This document shows, piece after piece, positions 47,754 through 57,572 of a stretch of DNA of 60,327 bases (the first letter of the stretch is position 1; every line of letters starts with the position of its first letter). The stretch comes from Actinomycetota bacterium (GTDB taxonomy: Bacteria; Actinomycetota; Actinomycetes; Streptosporangiales; Streptosporangiaceae). Under the pieces are notes generated by a model. That model searched no databases, had not been told where the DNA came from, and saw only the letters and a list, made by a program, of their open reading frames with translations. A program made the position numbers and the translations under genes. Where the stretch lies: the NCBI GenBank assembly GCA_019240215.1, contig JAFAYQ010000054.1:1-60327 (forward strand), read 5' to 3'.

Positions 47754-48398
47754 CTACGGCGTGGTGCTGGGGGTCGGCGTGGCGCTGGCCGACGTCGAGG
47801 TGCTCGGCGTGGGGGTGCCGCTGGCCGAGCTGCTGGCGCCCGGCTTGGCGGTCTTGGTCGCGGTCGGCACCGGCGCGGGCGGGGAGTAGGTCGAGTAGAA
47901 GGAGGTACGGTTCTCGACCGGCACGGTCAGCTCGACCGAGCCCGAGTTCTGGAACGTGAGCAGCACCGTCACCGTCTGGCCGCCGGCCAGCTTGGCGCTC
48001 AGGTTGCGCAGCACGACCTTGGGCTGGGGGCCCTCGAGGTCGGCCGAGCTGGTGGCCGGGACCGGGATCGAGCCGCCGGTCAGCTCGACCGACTTGGCGG
48101 CGCCGGTCGCGTCCACGCTGACCAGCTTGTCGGCGCTGTCGCCGCCGTTGTAGACGCTCAGGAACATGCCGGCCGAGCTGCCCTTGGGCAGCCCCTGGCT
48201 GTCCTGGGCGCCGAGGATGAAGGCGTCGGAGATCGTCACCGCGTCGGCGGTGCCGTAGGCGCCGTTGGCGGCCGGGTGGAACTCAAGCACGGGGGAGTTG
48301 TTCCCGGCTTCGCACCCGGCCAGGACGGGAACGACCAGAGCGACACCGCCGATCATCAGACGGCGCAGCAGTTTGCTGCCGTTGCGGCTGCGGACCAC
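47754..48398 (-). CDS. Lipoprotein with PCuAC (DUF461)-like domain
   Basis: 214 residues. Lipoprotein signal with lipobox LAGC at Cys29. The ~120-residue domain (VTISDAFILGAQDS, AGMFLSVYNGGDSADKLVSV, VVLRNLSAKLAGGQTVTVLL, VELTVPVENRTSFY) follows the PCuAC/DUF461 copper-chaperone pattern, but the family's Met/His copper ligands are not obvious. A Ser/Thr/Pro tail ends it. A comparable lipoprotein (lpqE in position) lies near carD in mycobacteria. GTG start with GAGGAGG upstream. Confidence 0.78.
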   Translation of the reverse strand: MVRSRNGSKLLRRLMIGGVALVVPVLAGCEAGNNSPVLEFHPAANGAYGTADAVTISDAFILGAQDSQGLPKGSSAGMFLSVYNGGDSADKLVSVDATGAAKSVELTGGSIPVPATSSADLEGPQPKVVLRNLSAKLAGGQTVTVLLTFQNSGSVELTVPVENRTSFYSTYSPPAPVPTATKTAKPGASSSASGTPTPSTSTSASATPTPSTTP

Positions 48399-48515
48399 GG
48401 GCCGGCCTCCTCGGGCTCAGGACAGTGAGTACTACGGGACGTCGGAAATCGTAGCGATCCCGGGCCCGGTCCCGTCCGGCAGGGCGGCAAAAGTTATCAG
48501 GCCGGGGCGCAGCTG

Positions 48516-49313
48516 TCAGGTCGGGGTGGGCGCCACCGAGGCGGCCGAGCCCGGCTGCGGCGAAGCGCTCTGGCCGGTCCCCAGCTGGCGCAGCTGGTCC
48601 TCGACCTGGATGTGGCCGGCCACCAGGTTCCGCTGCACGGTGGTGGCGGCGTCCGCCTGGACCAGCACGATCGTCAGCCCGGCCGGGTGGTAGGCGGCGC
48701 CGAGCACGTCAGCGGCGTCCTTGACCGCGACCGCGGTGCCCTGCCCGGCCGTCCGGGTCAGCTCGGTGACGTCGGTCATGCCGTCGGTAGTGCCGACGAA
48801 GTACACCCGCTTGACCCCGGCCCGGGCCGCCTGGGTGCTGACCTGCTGGACGGCCTGCCGGCAGCTGCAGCCGGACGGCACCAGCACCAGCAGCGCCCGC
48901 TTCAGGCCACGGACGTCGGTGGCCTTGCCGTTCACGTAGACGGTGCCCGCGGGCAGGCTGCTGGCGTCGGTGGCGGGCGCCGAGGCCGAGCCCCGGCCGG
49001 CGGTTCCCAGCCCGGCCCCGGCGGCGGCCGAGTGGGCGAGCGTAGGGGCGGCCGCCGGGCTGATGCTGAACACCGACAGCAGCGTCCCGGCCAGCATCGA
49101 CAGCGCGACACAGCTGGCGATCAGCGGCAGGATCGCGCCGTGCTGGCGCAGCGGGCCGAGCACCCGGCGCCAGCGCGCGCGACGGCGCTGGGCCCGCTGC
49201 TCGCGGCGGTACGCGAGCACGTCACGATCGAGCTCCCGGGCGTCGTCCGGGATGTCGACGTCGACCGGGGGCAGGTTGCCTTCGTCCCGCCCGGGTTCTC
49301 CGCCAGGGTTCAC
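48516..49313 (-). CDS. Membrane-anchored thioredoxin-like protein with CxC motif
   Basis: 265 residues. Arg-rich cytoplasmic N-terminus, one transmembrane helix (ILPLIASCVALSMLAGTLLS, ~60-83), then an extracytoplasmic domain with a thioredoxin-like pattern: ALLVLVPSGCSCRQAVQQVS (Cys149-Ser-Cys151 at the start of a helix), VKRVYFVGT, AAYHPAGLTIVLVQAD. A two-cysteine motif after a beta strand suggests a redox or peroxiredoxin-like role at the membrane (inference). No family name recalled. Confidence 0.7.
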   Translation of the reverse strand: MNPGGEPGRDEGNLPPVDVDIPDDARELDRDVLAYRREQRAQRRRARWRRVLGPLRQHGAILPLIASCVALSMLAGTLLSVFSISPAAAPTLAHSAAAGAGLGTAGRGSASAPATDASSLPAGTVYVNGKATDVRGLKRALLVLVPSGCSCRQAVQQVSTQAARAGVKRVYFVGTTDGMTDVTELTRTAGQGTAVAVKDAADVLGAAYHPAGLTIVLVQADAATTVQRNLVAGHIQVEDQLRQLGTGQSASPQPGSAASVAPTPT

Positions 49314-49500
49314 ACGCTCGCACCTCTCCGGCGTGGGTCGCTCACGTCACTACTAGTATGGAACTAAATAGCCTGTGCGGCTCACGAAGCGTTGCCCATT
49401 TGGGCGGATACGAACTGCTGCTGACCGGTAACACGTTGCTAATAGCATCGTTACGTCAGCGCCCCGCAGCCTGCCGTTAGGCAATTCCGGCCTGCCGAAA

Positions 49501-49528
49501 TTGTCCTGATGACCTGGCCTTATAGGGT
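49501..49528 (+). promoter_or_regulatory. carD promoter candidate
   Basis: TTGTCC (49501-49506) and TAGGGT (49523-49528) are separated by 16 nt, about 65 nt before the carD start. A second -10-like TAAGAT sits at 49561-49566. The 281-bp gap holds no gene. Confidence 0.4.
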
Positions 49529-49594
49529 AAAGGCCATTCAATCGGCTCCCGCCGACGTGGTAAGATAGCCTTCAGCGGAAGGGGTACTTGCCAC

Positions 49595-50098
49595 ATGTCT
49601 TTCAAGGTCGGCGATACCGTCGTCTACCCCCATCATGGGGCTGCTCGCATCGAAGCGGTCGAGACTCGCACGATCAAGGGCGAGGACAAGACCTACCTGG
49701 TCCTCAAGGTTGACAAGGGTGACCTGACCGTACGCGTCCCCGCAGATAATACGGAACTCGTCGGCGTCCGTGACGTTGTTGGCCAGGAAGGGCTGGAGCG
49801 TGTGCTGGAGGTGCTCCGCGCCCCGCACACCGAGGAGCCCACCAACTGGTCGCGCCGTTACAAGGCCAACCTGGAGAAACTCGCCTCCGGCGACGTCAAC
49901 AAGGTGGCCGAGGTCGTCCGTGATCTGTGGCGCCGCGACCGGGAGCGCGGGCTGTCGGCCGGCGAGAAGCGGATGCTCGCCAAGGCCCGGCAGATCCTCG
50001 TCAGCGAATTGGCCCTGGCCGAGAAGACCAACGAGGACAAGGCCGAAGCGCTGCTGGACGAGATTCTCGCCTCCGGGCCGCCGCAGACGGTGCCGTAG
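49595..50098 (+). CDS. carD: CarD-family RNA polymerase-binding transcription factor
   Basis: 167 residues. N-terminal RNAP beta-interacting domain ([33 protein letters not shown]) and C-terminal helical DNA-binding domain with the conserved Trp in [13 protein letters not shown]. It stabilises the open complex, notably at rRNA promoters, and is essential in mycobacteria. Followed by a strong terminator, so it is expressed separately from ispF. Confidence 0.97.
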   Translation: MSFKVGDTVVYPHHGAARIEAVETRTIKGEDKTYLVLKVDKGDLTVRVPADNTELVGVRDVVGQEGLERVLEVLRAPHTEEPTNWSRRYKANLEKLASGDVNKVAEVVRDLWRRDRERGLSAGEKRMLAKARQILVSELALAEKTNEDKAEALLDEILASGPPQTVP

Positions 50099-50136
50099 CC
50101 CTCACCAGCAGCCGGATTACGGCCAGCGGGACTGTT

Positions 50137-50175
50137 CAGCCCCGGGACCCAACTGGGTTCCGGGGCTGAGTCTTT
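50137..50175 (+). terminator. Intrinsic terminator of carD
   Basis: CAGCCCCGGGACCCA pairs with TGGGTTCCGGGGCTG (one wobble) around a 2-nt loop, followed by GAGTCTTTT. The 154-bp carD-ispF gap contains only this; there is no room for ispD. Confidence 0.8.
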
Positions 50176-50252
50176 TCCGGCTGCCATAATTGCGCCGGAG
50201 TATTCGCGCGTCCCCGGCGACGGTTTTATCAATTACCTGATCGGACCCGACA

Positions 50253-50753
50253 ATGACTGAATCAGCACCGGCCGGTGGCTGGCCGCGGGTGGGGGTCGGC
50301 ACCGACGTGCACCCGTTCGGGGCGGGCCGGACCCTGCACCTGGCCGGCCTGACCTGGCCGGGGGAGCCCGGCCTGACCGGCCACTCCGACGGCGACGTGG
50401 CCGCCCACGCCGTCTGCGACGCCCTGCTGTCGGCGGCGGCCCTCGGTGACCTGGGCGCCCAGTTCGGCACCTCCCGGCCCGAATGGGCCGGCGCCGCCGG
50501 GGTGGCCCTCCTGGGGGAGACGCTGCGGCTGCTCACGGAGGCCGGCTACACCGTCGGCAACGTGTCCGTCCAGGTGATCGGCAACCGCCCCAGGATCGCT
50601 CCCCGCCGCGCCGAGGCTGAGAAGGTCCTGTCCGAGGCCCTGGCCGGTGCCCCGGTCAGCGTGTCCGGCACGACGACCGACGGCCTGGGGCTGACCGGCC
50701 GCGGCGAAGGCATCGCCGCGATCGCGACCGCGCTGATCGTCGCGACGCCCTAG
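50253..50753 (+). CDS. ispF: 2-C-methyl-D-erythritol 2,4-cyclodiphosphate synthase
   Basis: MEP-pathway enzyme of isoprenoid synthesis releasing CMP to form MEcPP. 166 residues with zinc ligands in GTDVHPF (DxH) and the second conserved region [20 protein letters not shown], plus [18 protein letters not shown]. ispD, the usual upstream neighbour, is missing here. Its stop overlaps the convergent membrane-protein gene's stop. Confidence 0.95.
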   Translation: MTESAPAGGWPRVGVGTDVHPFGAGRTLHLAGLTWPGEPGLTGHSDGDVAAHAVCDALLSAAALGDLGAQFGTSRPEWAGAAGVALLGETLRLLTEAGYTVGNVSVQVIGNRPRIAPRRAEAEKVLSEALAGAPVSVSGTTTDGLGLTGRGEGIAAIATALIVATP

Positions 50754-52519
50754 CGGCCGGGGTCGCGGGGGGTGCTGCGAACCCGCTCGAACGGAGGTGG
50801 GGTGGGGTCCCCAGCCTCGCCGGGGGCCTCCGGGGTGGTCTCGTCGTGGGCGAGTTCGGCCTCGTCCACCGGCAGCTCGGTGGTGGCGGTGGGCGGCTCG
50901 CCCCGGGCGCCGCGGTCGGTCACGTCGGCCGGGACCGGAGCGGACAGCAGCGTCGGCAGCCGCGGCTCCTCGTCCCGGGCGGCCTCGGCCGCGTGGCCGT
51001 CGGTCGCGTACTCGTCCTCCGCGTAGATGTCCTCCGGGTGCCCATCCTCCGCGTACTCGCCGCCCGCGGGGCTGTCCTTCGCGTGCTCGCCCTCCGCGGG
51101 GACGTCCTCCCCGTGGTCGTCCTCCGCGTGGTCGTCCTCTGCGTATCCGCCCTCTGCGGGGATGTCTTCCGCGGGGATGTCTTCCGCGGTGATGGCCGGG
51201 AAGCCATAGGCCGGCGTGTCGTCGTCGGCGGCTGTGGTGGCCGGGGCGGAGGGTGCCTCGGAGGCGTGTGTGGTCTCTGAGCTCTCGAAGGGCCACTCGG
51301 GCACATCGACCGGCGCTGCCTGCTCAGCCTCGGCAGGCTCGGCAGGCCCGGCAGGCCTGGAAGCCTCCGCGGACTCGACAATCTCGGCAGGCCCGGCAGG
51401 CCCGGCAGGCCCGGCAGCCCCGGCAGCCTCCGCAGCCCCGGCAGCCCCGGCAGGCTCGGCAGGCCCAACGGCCTCGGCCTCGGCCTCGGCAGACCCACCA
51501 GCCCCGGCCGTTTCGGCGGTCACGGGGGTCTCGGCAATTGCTGCAGTGTCAGCGGCCGCTGGGGCTGGTGCGGTCGAGGTTGGCTCTGCGGCTGGTGTGG
51601 TCGGGGAGGCGGGGGCGGTGTCGGTTTCGTTGAGCTCCGCCGGTGCCCCGGCCGGGATGGCGTCCCTGTCTTGCGCCGCGTCGGCCGGGGTGGCGTCCCG
51701 GCCCTGAGCCGCTGCGGTCGCCGCGGCCTCGGCTAGCGCGGGGGCGTTTTCCGGCCGCGTGGTGTTCTCAGCGTGGACATCTCTCTTCTGCTTGGTGCCC
51801 CAGACCAGGACGTCGCTGGTTGGCACACCCCGGCCGGTGTCCTCGGACTCCTCAGACTCCCCGGCGTGAGACTCCGCAGTGGACCGGGGCTCCGCAGTCG
51901 TCGGAGCCCTTTCAGAATTTTCCGCAGGGGGGACAGCGGCGGCCGCCACGGGTGCGGTTCGGCGGTCACCGAAGCCGACCTCGGAGAGCCCACCGGGCCC
52001 GGCCGGCGACGGGGCGGGCAGGGCTCGCGTGGCCGGGACGCCTTCGATCGCCGAGGGGCCTGGCGCCGGGTCTTGCTCCGCGGCCCGGGTGGGCTTGCGG
52101 TGCTGCATGGTGGAGATCCACAGGCTGAACGCCAGCAGGATCAGGGCCCAGGGGAGCGCCCAGACGACACCGTTCAGGGTGCGGCGCGGGAGGTGCAGGC
52201 CGGCCGCCTGGTACACGTCGGCGGCGGCGATCAGGGCGCCGGTGACCAGGACCGACAGCCACGCGAAGAGGCGGGTCCACCAGCGGGCGCCGCGCAGCAG
52301 CAGCGCGCAGCCGCAGGTGACCAGGAAGGCCGCGTCGAGAATGCCCGGGTAGATGCGGACCAGGTAGTGCGCGACCCCGGCGTCGCGGGCGATGTCGCGT
52401 ACCGGGTTGTAGGACAGCCAGAAGGCGGCCGCGATGACCGCCAGGATGACGATGGCCACGGCGATGTGCCCGAGCACCCGGCCCACGCTCCGGCGCTGTT
52501 CAACCAGTGGGTCACTCAT
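50750..52519 (-). CDS. Four-helix membrane protein (DUF2637-like) with long repetitive acidic tail
   Basis: 589 residues. Four transmembrane helices in the first ~160 residues ([75 protein letters not shown]) resemble DUF2637. The remaining ~420 residues are disordered Ala/Pro/Glu/Asp sequence including a collagen-like Gly-Pro-Ala stretch and a 5-residue AEDxx repeat seen as a 15-bp DNA period around 51000-51190. Start ATG 52519 lacks a clear ribosome binding site. Function unknown; divergent from cysS. Confidence 0.72.
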   Translation of the reverse strand: MSDPLVEQRRSVGRVLGHIAVAIVILAVIAAAFWLSYNPVRDIARDAGVAHYLVRIYPGILDAAFLVTCGCALLLRGARWWTRLFAWLSVLVTGALIAAADVYQAAGLHLPRRTLNGVVWALPWALILLAFSLWISTMQHRKPTRAAEQDPAPGPSAIEGVPATRALPAPSPAGPGGLSEVGFGDRRTAPVAAAAVPPAENSERAPTTAEPRSTAESHAGESEESEDTGRGVPTSDVLVWGTKQKRDVHAENTTRPENAPALAEAAATAAAQGRDATPADAAQDRDAIPAGAPAELNETDTAPASPTTPAAEPTSTAPAPAAADTAAIAETPVTAETAGAGGSAEAEAEAVGPAEPAGAAGAAEAAGAAGPAGPAGPAEIVESAEASRPAGPAEPAEAEQAAPVDVPEWPFESSETTHASEAPSAPATTAADDDTPAYGFPAITAEDIPAEDIPAEGGYAEDDHAEDDHGEDVPAEGEHAKDSPAGGEYAEDGHPEDIYAEDEYATDGHAAEAARDEEPRLPTLLSAPVPADVTDRGARGEPPTATTELPVDEAELAHDETTPEAPGEAGDPTPPPFERVRSTPRDPGR

Positions 52520-52726
52520 CGGGGAGAGCCGTTCATGGCAGAATCCCGCGTCCTTTCCTTCGCCGACTACGGAAGTGTCGGCTGATAAAGGCGTCAATTC
52601 GCGGTATTCCGCGAAGATCAGCAAAGATCCTACGCAGATCGACCCCCGGACGCCGGGTGCCGCGCCCGTTCGGTGGCCGCAGATCGCGCGCTGGTAAAGG
52701 CTGCGCGGGCTGGTCGTACGATCCCG

Positions 52727-52732
52727 TAGCCT
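52727..52732 (+). promoter_or_regulatory. -10 element for leaderless cysS transcript
   Basis: TAGCCT (TANNNT) ends 7 nt before the cysS GTG (52740) and no ribosome binding site is present, the pattern of leaderless actinobacterial mRNAs. Confidence 0.4.
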
Positions 52733-52739
52733 GAGCAGC

Positions 52740-54145
<1,406 letters not shown>

Positions 54146-54149
<4 letters not shown>

Positions 54150-55192
54150 GCGGACGGCGTCCCTCGGGCTCGGGCGGTTCACGCTCGGGCGGTTCGCGTT
54201 CCTCGGCCGGCCGGCCGGACAAGAGCACCCACGCCAAGTCGGGCAAGCCGCGCCCGGGTACCGGCGGTTACGGGCGCAAGAGCCTGGAGGGCAAGGGCCC
54301 GACCCCGCCCGCTTATATGCGCCCGGGGCACCCGGCCCAGCGCAAGTCCTCGGCCAGCGCGCGGGCGGCCGGCCGGGACGGAGCCCGCGACGACGGGCGG
54401 CCGTCCGACGGCGGTGGCCGGCCCGGCGGCGGCGTTCGCGGCAGCGGGGACGCGCCGGAGATGGTGGCCGGCCGCAACTCGGTGACCGAGGCGCTGCGAG
54501 CAGCGGTGCCCGCGGTCGCGCTGTTCGTCGAGCAGCGCGCCACCGACGACAAGATCCGCGAGGCCGTCCAGCTGGCGGCCGAGGCCGGCGTCCCGGTCCG
54601 CGAGGCCGGGCACGCCGAGCTGGCCCGGCTGACCGGCGGCGCCGTCCACCAGGGGGTCGCGCTCAGCGTCCGGCCCTACGACTACCTGGTGCCCGACGAG
54701 CTGATCGAGCGGGCCACCCATCGTGGCGAGCTGCCGCTGATCGTGGCCCTGGACGGGGTGACCGACCCGCGCAACCTGGGCGCGGTGGTTCGCTCGGTGG
54801 CGGCCTTCGGCGGGCACGGGGTGCTGATCCCCGCTCGCCGCAGCGCCAGCGTCACCGCCGGAGCCTGGAAGGCCTCGGCGGGCGCGCTGGCCCGGGTGCC
54901 GGTGGCCCGCACCCCGAACCTGACCCGGGCGCTGAACGCCTATCAGGAGGCGGGAATCTTCGTGGCCGGCCTGGACGGCGGTGGCGACACCCCGGTGGCC
55001 GAGCTGCCGGTGGCCGACGCGCCGCTGGCGCTGGTGGTCGGGTCCGAGGGACGCGGCCTGTCCCGCCTGGTGGCCGACCGTTGCGACGTGATCGTCCGCA
55101 TCCCGATCGAGGGCCGCACTGAATCACTGAACGCTGGGGTCGCGGCCGGTATCGCGCTGTATGAGGTCGCCCGGCAGCGCGCGTCCCGGTAG
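54146..55192 (+). CDS. rlmB: 23S rRNA (guanosine-2'-O-) methyltransferase RlmB (SPOUT/TrmH)
   Basis: 348 residues. A ~105-residue basic, Gly/Ser/Arg/Lys-rich N-terminal extension precedes the substrate-binding domain ([22 protein letters not shown]) and the SPOUT methyltransferase domain with knot motifs [33 protein letters not shown] and [20 protein letters not shown]. It uses SAM to methylate the ribose of G2251 (E. coli numbering). Ends 14 bp before tRNA-Thr. Confidence 0.93.
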
Positions 55193-55206
55193 GCTGGCCG
55201 CTGCCC

Positions 55207-55279
55207 GCCGGTGTAGCTCAGTTGGCAGAGCAGCCGTCTTGTAAACGGCAGGTCAGCGGTTCGAATCCGCTCACCGGCT
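55207..55279 (+). tRNA. tRNA-Thr(TGT)
   Basis: Full cloverleaf: acceptor GCCGGTG/CACCGGC, D-arm GCTCAGTTGGCAGAGC, anticodon stem GCCGT/ACGGC with loop CTTGTAA (anticodon TGT, reading ACA), T-arm with GGTTCGAATCC. CCA is not encoded. An integrase gene starts 95 bp downstream, so its 3' half is the probable attachment site. Confidence 0.97.
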
Positions 55280-55373
55280 CCCAGGTCAGAAGCAATTTTT
55301 AGAACGATCGCGTTCGAGGTTGTGGAACGATTCGTGGAACGGACTGTGATTCGGCGCGGTTTACGATGCTGTC

Positions 55374-56888
55374 ATGGCGAAGGTTGCCAAGGGGCATGTA
55401 GAGCCACTGCCCAGCGGGTCATTCCGGGTGTCGGTATATGCCGGCGTCGATCCGCTGACCCGGCAGGAGATCCGGCTCCGTTCCACGGTCAAGGACGAGC
55501 GGCTGGCGCAGATCGAGCTGGGCAGGCTCCTCAAGGAAGCCTCCGAGGGGCGCACGCCCGATGCCGACGCGACCGTGGCCAGGCTGCTGAAGGAGTACGC
55601 CGCGATCGCCGAGTGGGACGTGTCCACCAGGCAGACCAACGAGGGCTTCATCCGGCGGACGATCAAACCTGCCCTCGGGCACTTGGAGGTGCGGAAGGTT
55701 CGCGGGCCCATCCTGGACAAGCTTTACACGCGGCTGAAGCGGTGCGGTGACCTGTCCTGTACAGGTAAGCCGTTCACCGAACACCGCAAGGTCCCGATCT
55801 TGGCGATCAGCCGAGGCGACTCCCGGCCCGCCTGGCAGCAGGTCAGCGACATGCTGGCCGAAGCTATCCGATCCGGGAACCTGGCGCCGGGCGACGAATT
55901 GCCTTCGATCACCGAGTTGAGTGCTCTGCAAGGCATCGGCACAGGCGTGATACGTCACGCCATCAGGCATCTAGCCGCCGATGGCTTGATTACTATTCAG
56001 CACGGCCGGGCCACACTCGTGGCCGGAAAACTGATCAGCGAGGGGCCGGGCCGGTGGCGGCCAGGTCCTGGCCATGACTGCCGCCTGGCCGGTTGTCGGC
56101 CTCACGTTTGCCACCCAATGAAGCCCAACACGATCCGCGGCATCCACGGCATCCTGTCTGGCGCGTTCGCCGCGGCCCAGCGGTGGGAATGGATCGACCG
56201 GAACCCAGCCGAGTCGGCCAAACCTCCCACCGCGATCCGCCGGACCATCCCGGCTACGTCTCCCGAAGCCGTCGCCAAGGTGATCGCGGAGGCTCGCAGG
56301 CGCAACAGCGCCCTCGGCCTGTACTTGTGGCTCGTGGTTGTCACCGGTGTGCGCCGCGGTGAGTTGTGCGGCCTCCAGGTCCGCGACATCCACCTAGACC
56401 AGGGACTGGTTCACATCGCCTTCAATTACGTGGTCCGCGGCGGCAAGCATGTCCGAAAGGACACCAAGACCCACCAGGACCGGTGGCTGGCCATCGACCC
56501 GGACACATGTGCGCTGATCACGGCCCACCTCGATGAAATCAGGACCGCGCTCGCGGAGGTCGGCGTCGAGGTGGCTGAGGACGCATACCTGTTCTCTAAC
56601 GACCCTGCGCACGCTCGGCCCTGGAACCCTGACTGGGCAACACACAAAGTCGCTGACACCGCCGATGCGGTTGGAGTCGAGCTCGACATCAAGGGTGGCC
56701 GTCACTACACGGCCAGCCAGCTACTCGCCGGGGGCTTTGACCTGCGAAACACCGCGGCGCGCCTCGGCCACAGCGGCGGAGGTGCCACGACGCTGCGGCA
56801 CTACGCCGACCCAGTCCCTGAGGTCGACCGTCGAGCAGCGGCCTACCTCGCAAGGCTGACCGCCGGATCCAGCACTGCTAACGGTTGA
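55374..56888 (+). CDS. Tyrosine site-specific integrase with embedded GntR-type winged helix
   Basis: 504 residues. N-terminal arm-binding part ([20 protein letters not shown]) and core-binding helices are interrupted near residues 140-222 by a GntR-like winged helix ([48 protein letters not shown]). The catalytic domain has Arg327 (TGVRRGE), Lys440-x-x-Arg443 where HxxR is usual, His466 (LGHSGG) and nucleophile Tyr477 (RHYADP). It should catalyse integration at the adjacent tRNA; the GntR insert may regulate its own promoter or sense a ligand (inference). Confidence 0.92.
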   Translation: MAKVAKGHVEPLPSGSFRVSVYAGVDPLTRQEIRLRSTVKDERLAQIELGRLLKEASEGRTPDADATVARLLKEYAAIAEWDVSTRQTNEGFIRRTIKPALGHLEVRKVRGPILDKLYTRLKRCGDLSCTGKPFTEHRKVPILAISRGDSRPAWQQVSDMLAEAIRSGNLAPGDELPSITELSALQGIGTGVIRHAIRHLAADGLITIQHGRATLVAGKLISEGPGRWRPGPGHDCRLAGCRPHVCHPMKPNTIRGIHGILSGAFAAAQRWEWIDRNPAESAKPPTAIRRTIPATSPEAVAKVIAEARRRNSALGLYLWLVVVTGVRRGELCGLQVRDIHLDQGLVHIAFNYVVRGGKHVRKDTKTHQDRWLAIDPDTCALITAHLDEIRTALAEVGVEVAEDAYLFSNDPAHARPWNPDWATHKVADTADAVGVELDIKGGRHYTASQLLAGGFDLRNTAARLGHSGGGATTLRHYADPVPEVDRRAAAYLARLTAGSSTANG

Positions 56889-57185
56889 TCAGTAGGCAGC
56901 AAGGGCGCTTCGTGCATTCACCGACGTGACAAGCGGATTATGAGTCCGGACATCTGTTCCTCGCCATCGTGCCGTGGGCCAGCATAAACAGCAGTCGCAG
57001 TATCAGTACCGCGAGCGAATGGCCGCGTATTTGCCGCCATCAGGTTCTATTCAGCGGGTTTGATCTTGCGTGCGGCACAAGGAGGCAGCTCGGCTTAGTT
57101 GCTTTGCTAGATGGCTGGAACCACGCTGCGATCGGCCTGGTGTCATGATGTCCCAGAGTATTAACTTCCTGCTTGGGGGTACGTT

Positions 57186-57572
57186 GTGTTAAGAGCTCTT
57201 GCTGCGGGGGTTTCCTTTGTGCTGGCTGCGGCAAGCGGTGTTGTGACAGCGCTAGTGACGGCGCACTCGTCGCGCGGCCTGTGGGCGGCCCTAGGGGTTC
57301 TCGTGATTGTCGGCGCCGTCTTGCAGGCAGCTGTGACGATCAGCGATCGGCAGGCACGGGCCCCGGTCGCAGCAGCTGGCCCTGGCGCGGTCGCGATCGG
57401 CGGCTCGGCCGGGCAGATCAGCACCCACGTGAGGGGCGTAAGCGGCCAGGAAGTCACACCCGGCACCGATGGTGTCACTGCTTTCGGTCCTGGCGCGATC
57501 GGCGTGGGTGGCGATGCGGCCGGGCCGGTATCAGCAGACGTATCGGAGGCGGAGGGTCAGGAGACCTTGTGA
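57186..57572 (+). CDS. Two-helix membrane protein with two Gly-rich repeat motifs (candidate effector)
   Basis: 128 residues from GTG 57186 (GGGGG ribosome binding site). Two transmembrane helices (about 8-26 and 32-53) are followed by a tail with two copies of a motif A-x-G-P-G-A-[VI]-x-[IV]-G-G-[SD]-A (residues 64-82 and 100-119). The same motif type opens the next protein. Its TGA overlaps that gene's ATG by one base. The arrangement suggests a membrane-acting effector or signalling partner of the STAND NTPase (inference). No family recognised. Confidence 0.7.
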   Translation: MLRALAAGVSFVLAAASGVVTALVTAHSSRGLWAALGVLVIVGAVLQAAVTISDRQARAPVAAAGPGAVAIGGSAGQISTHVRGVSGQEVTPGTDGVTAFGPGAIGVGGDAAGPVSADVSEAEGQETL

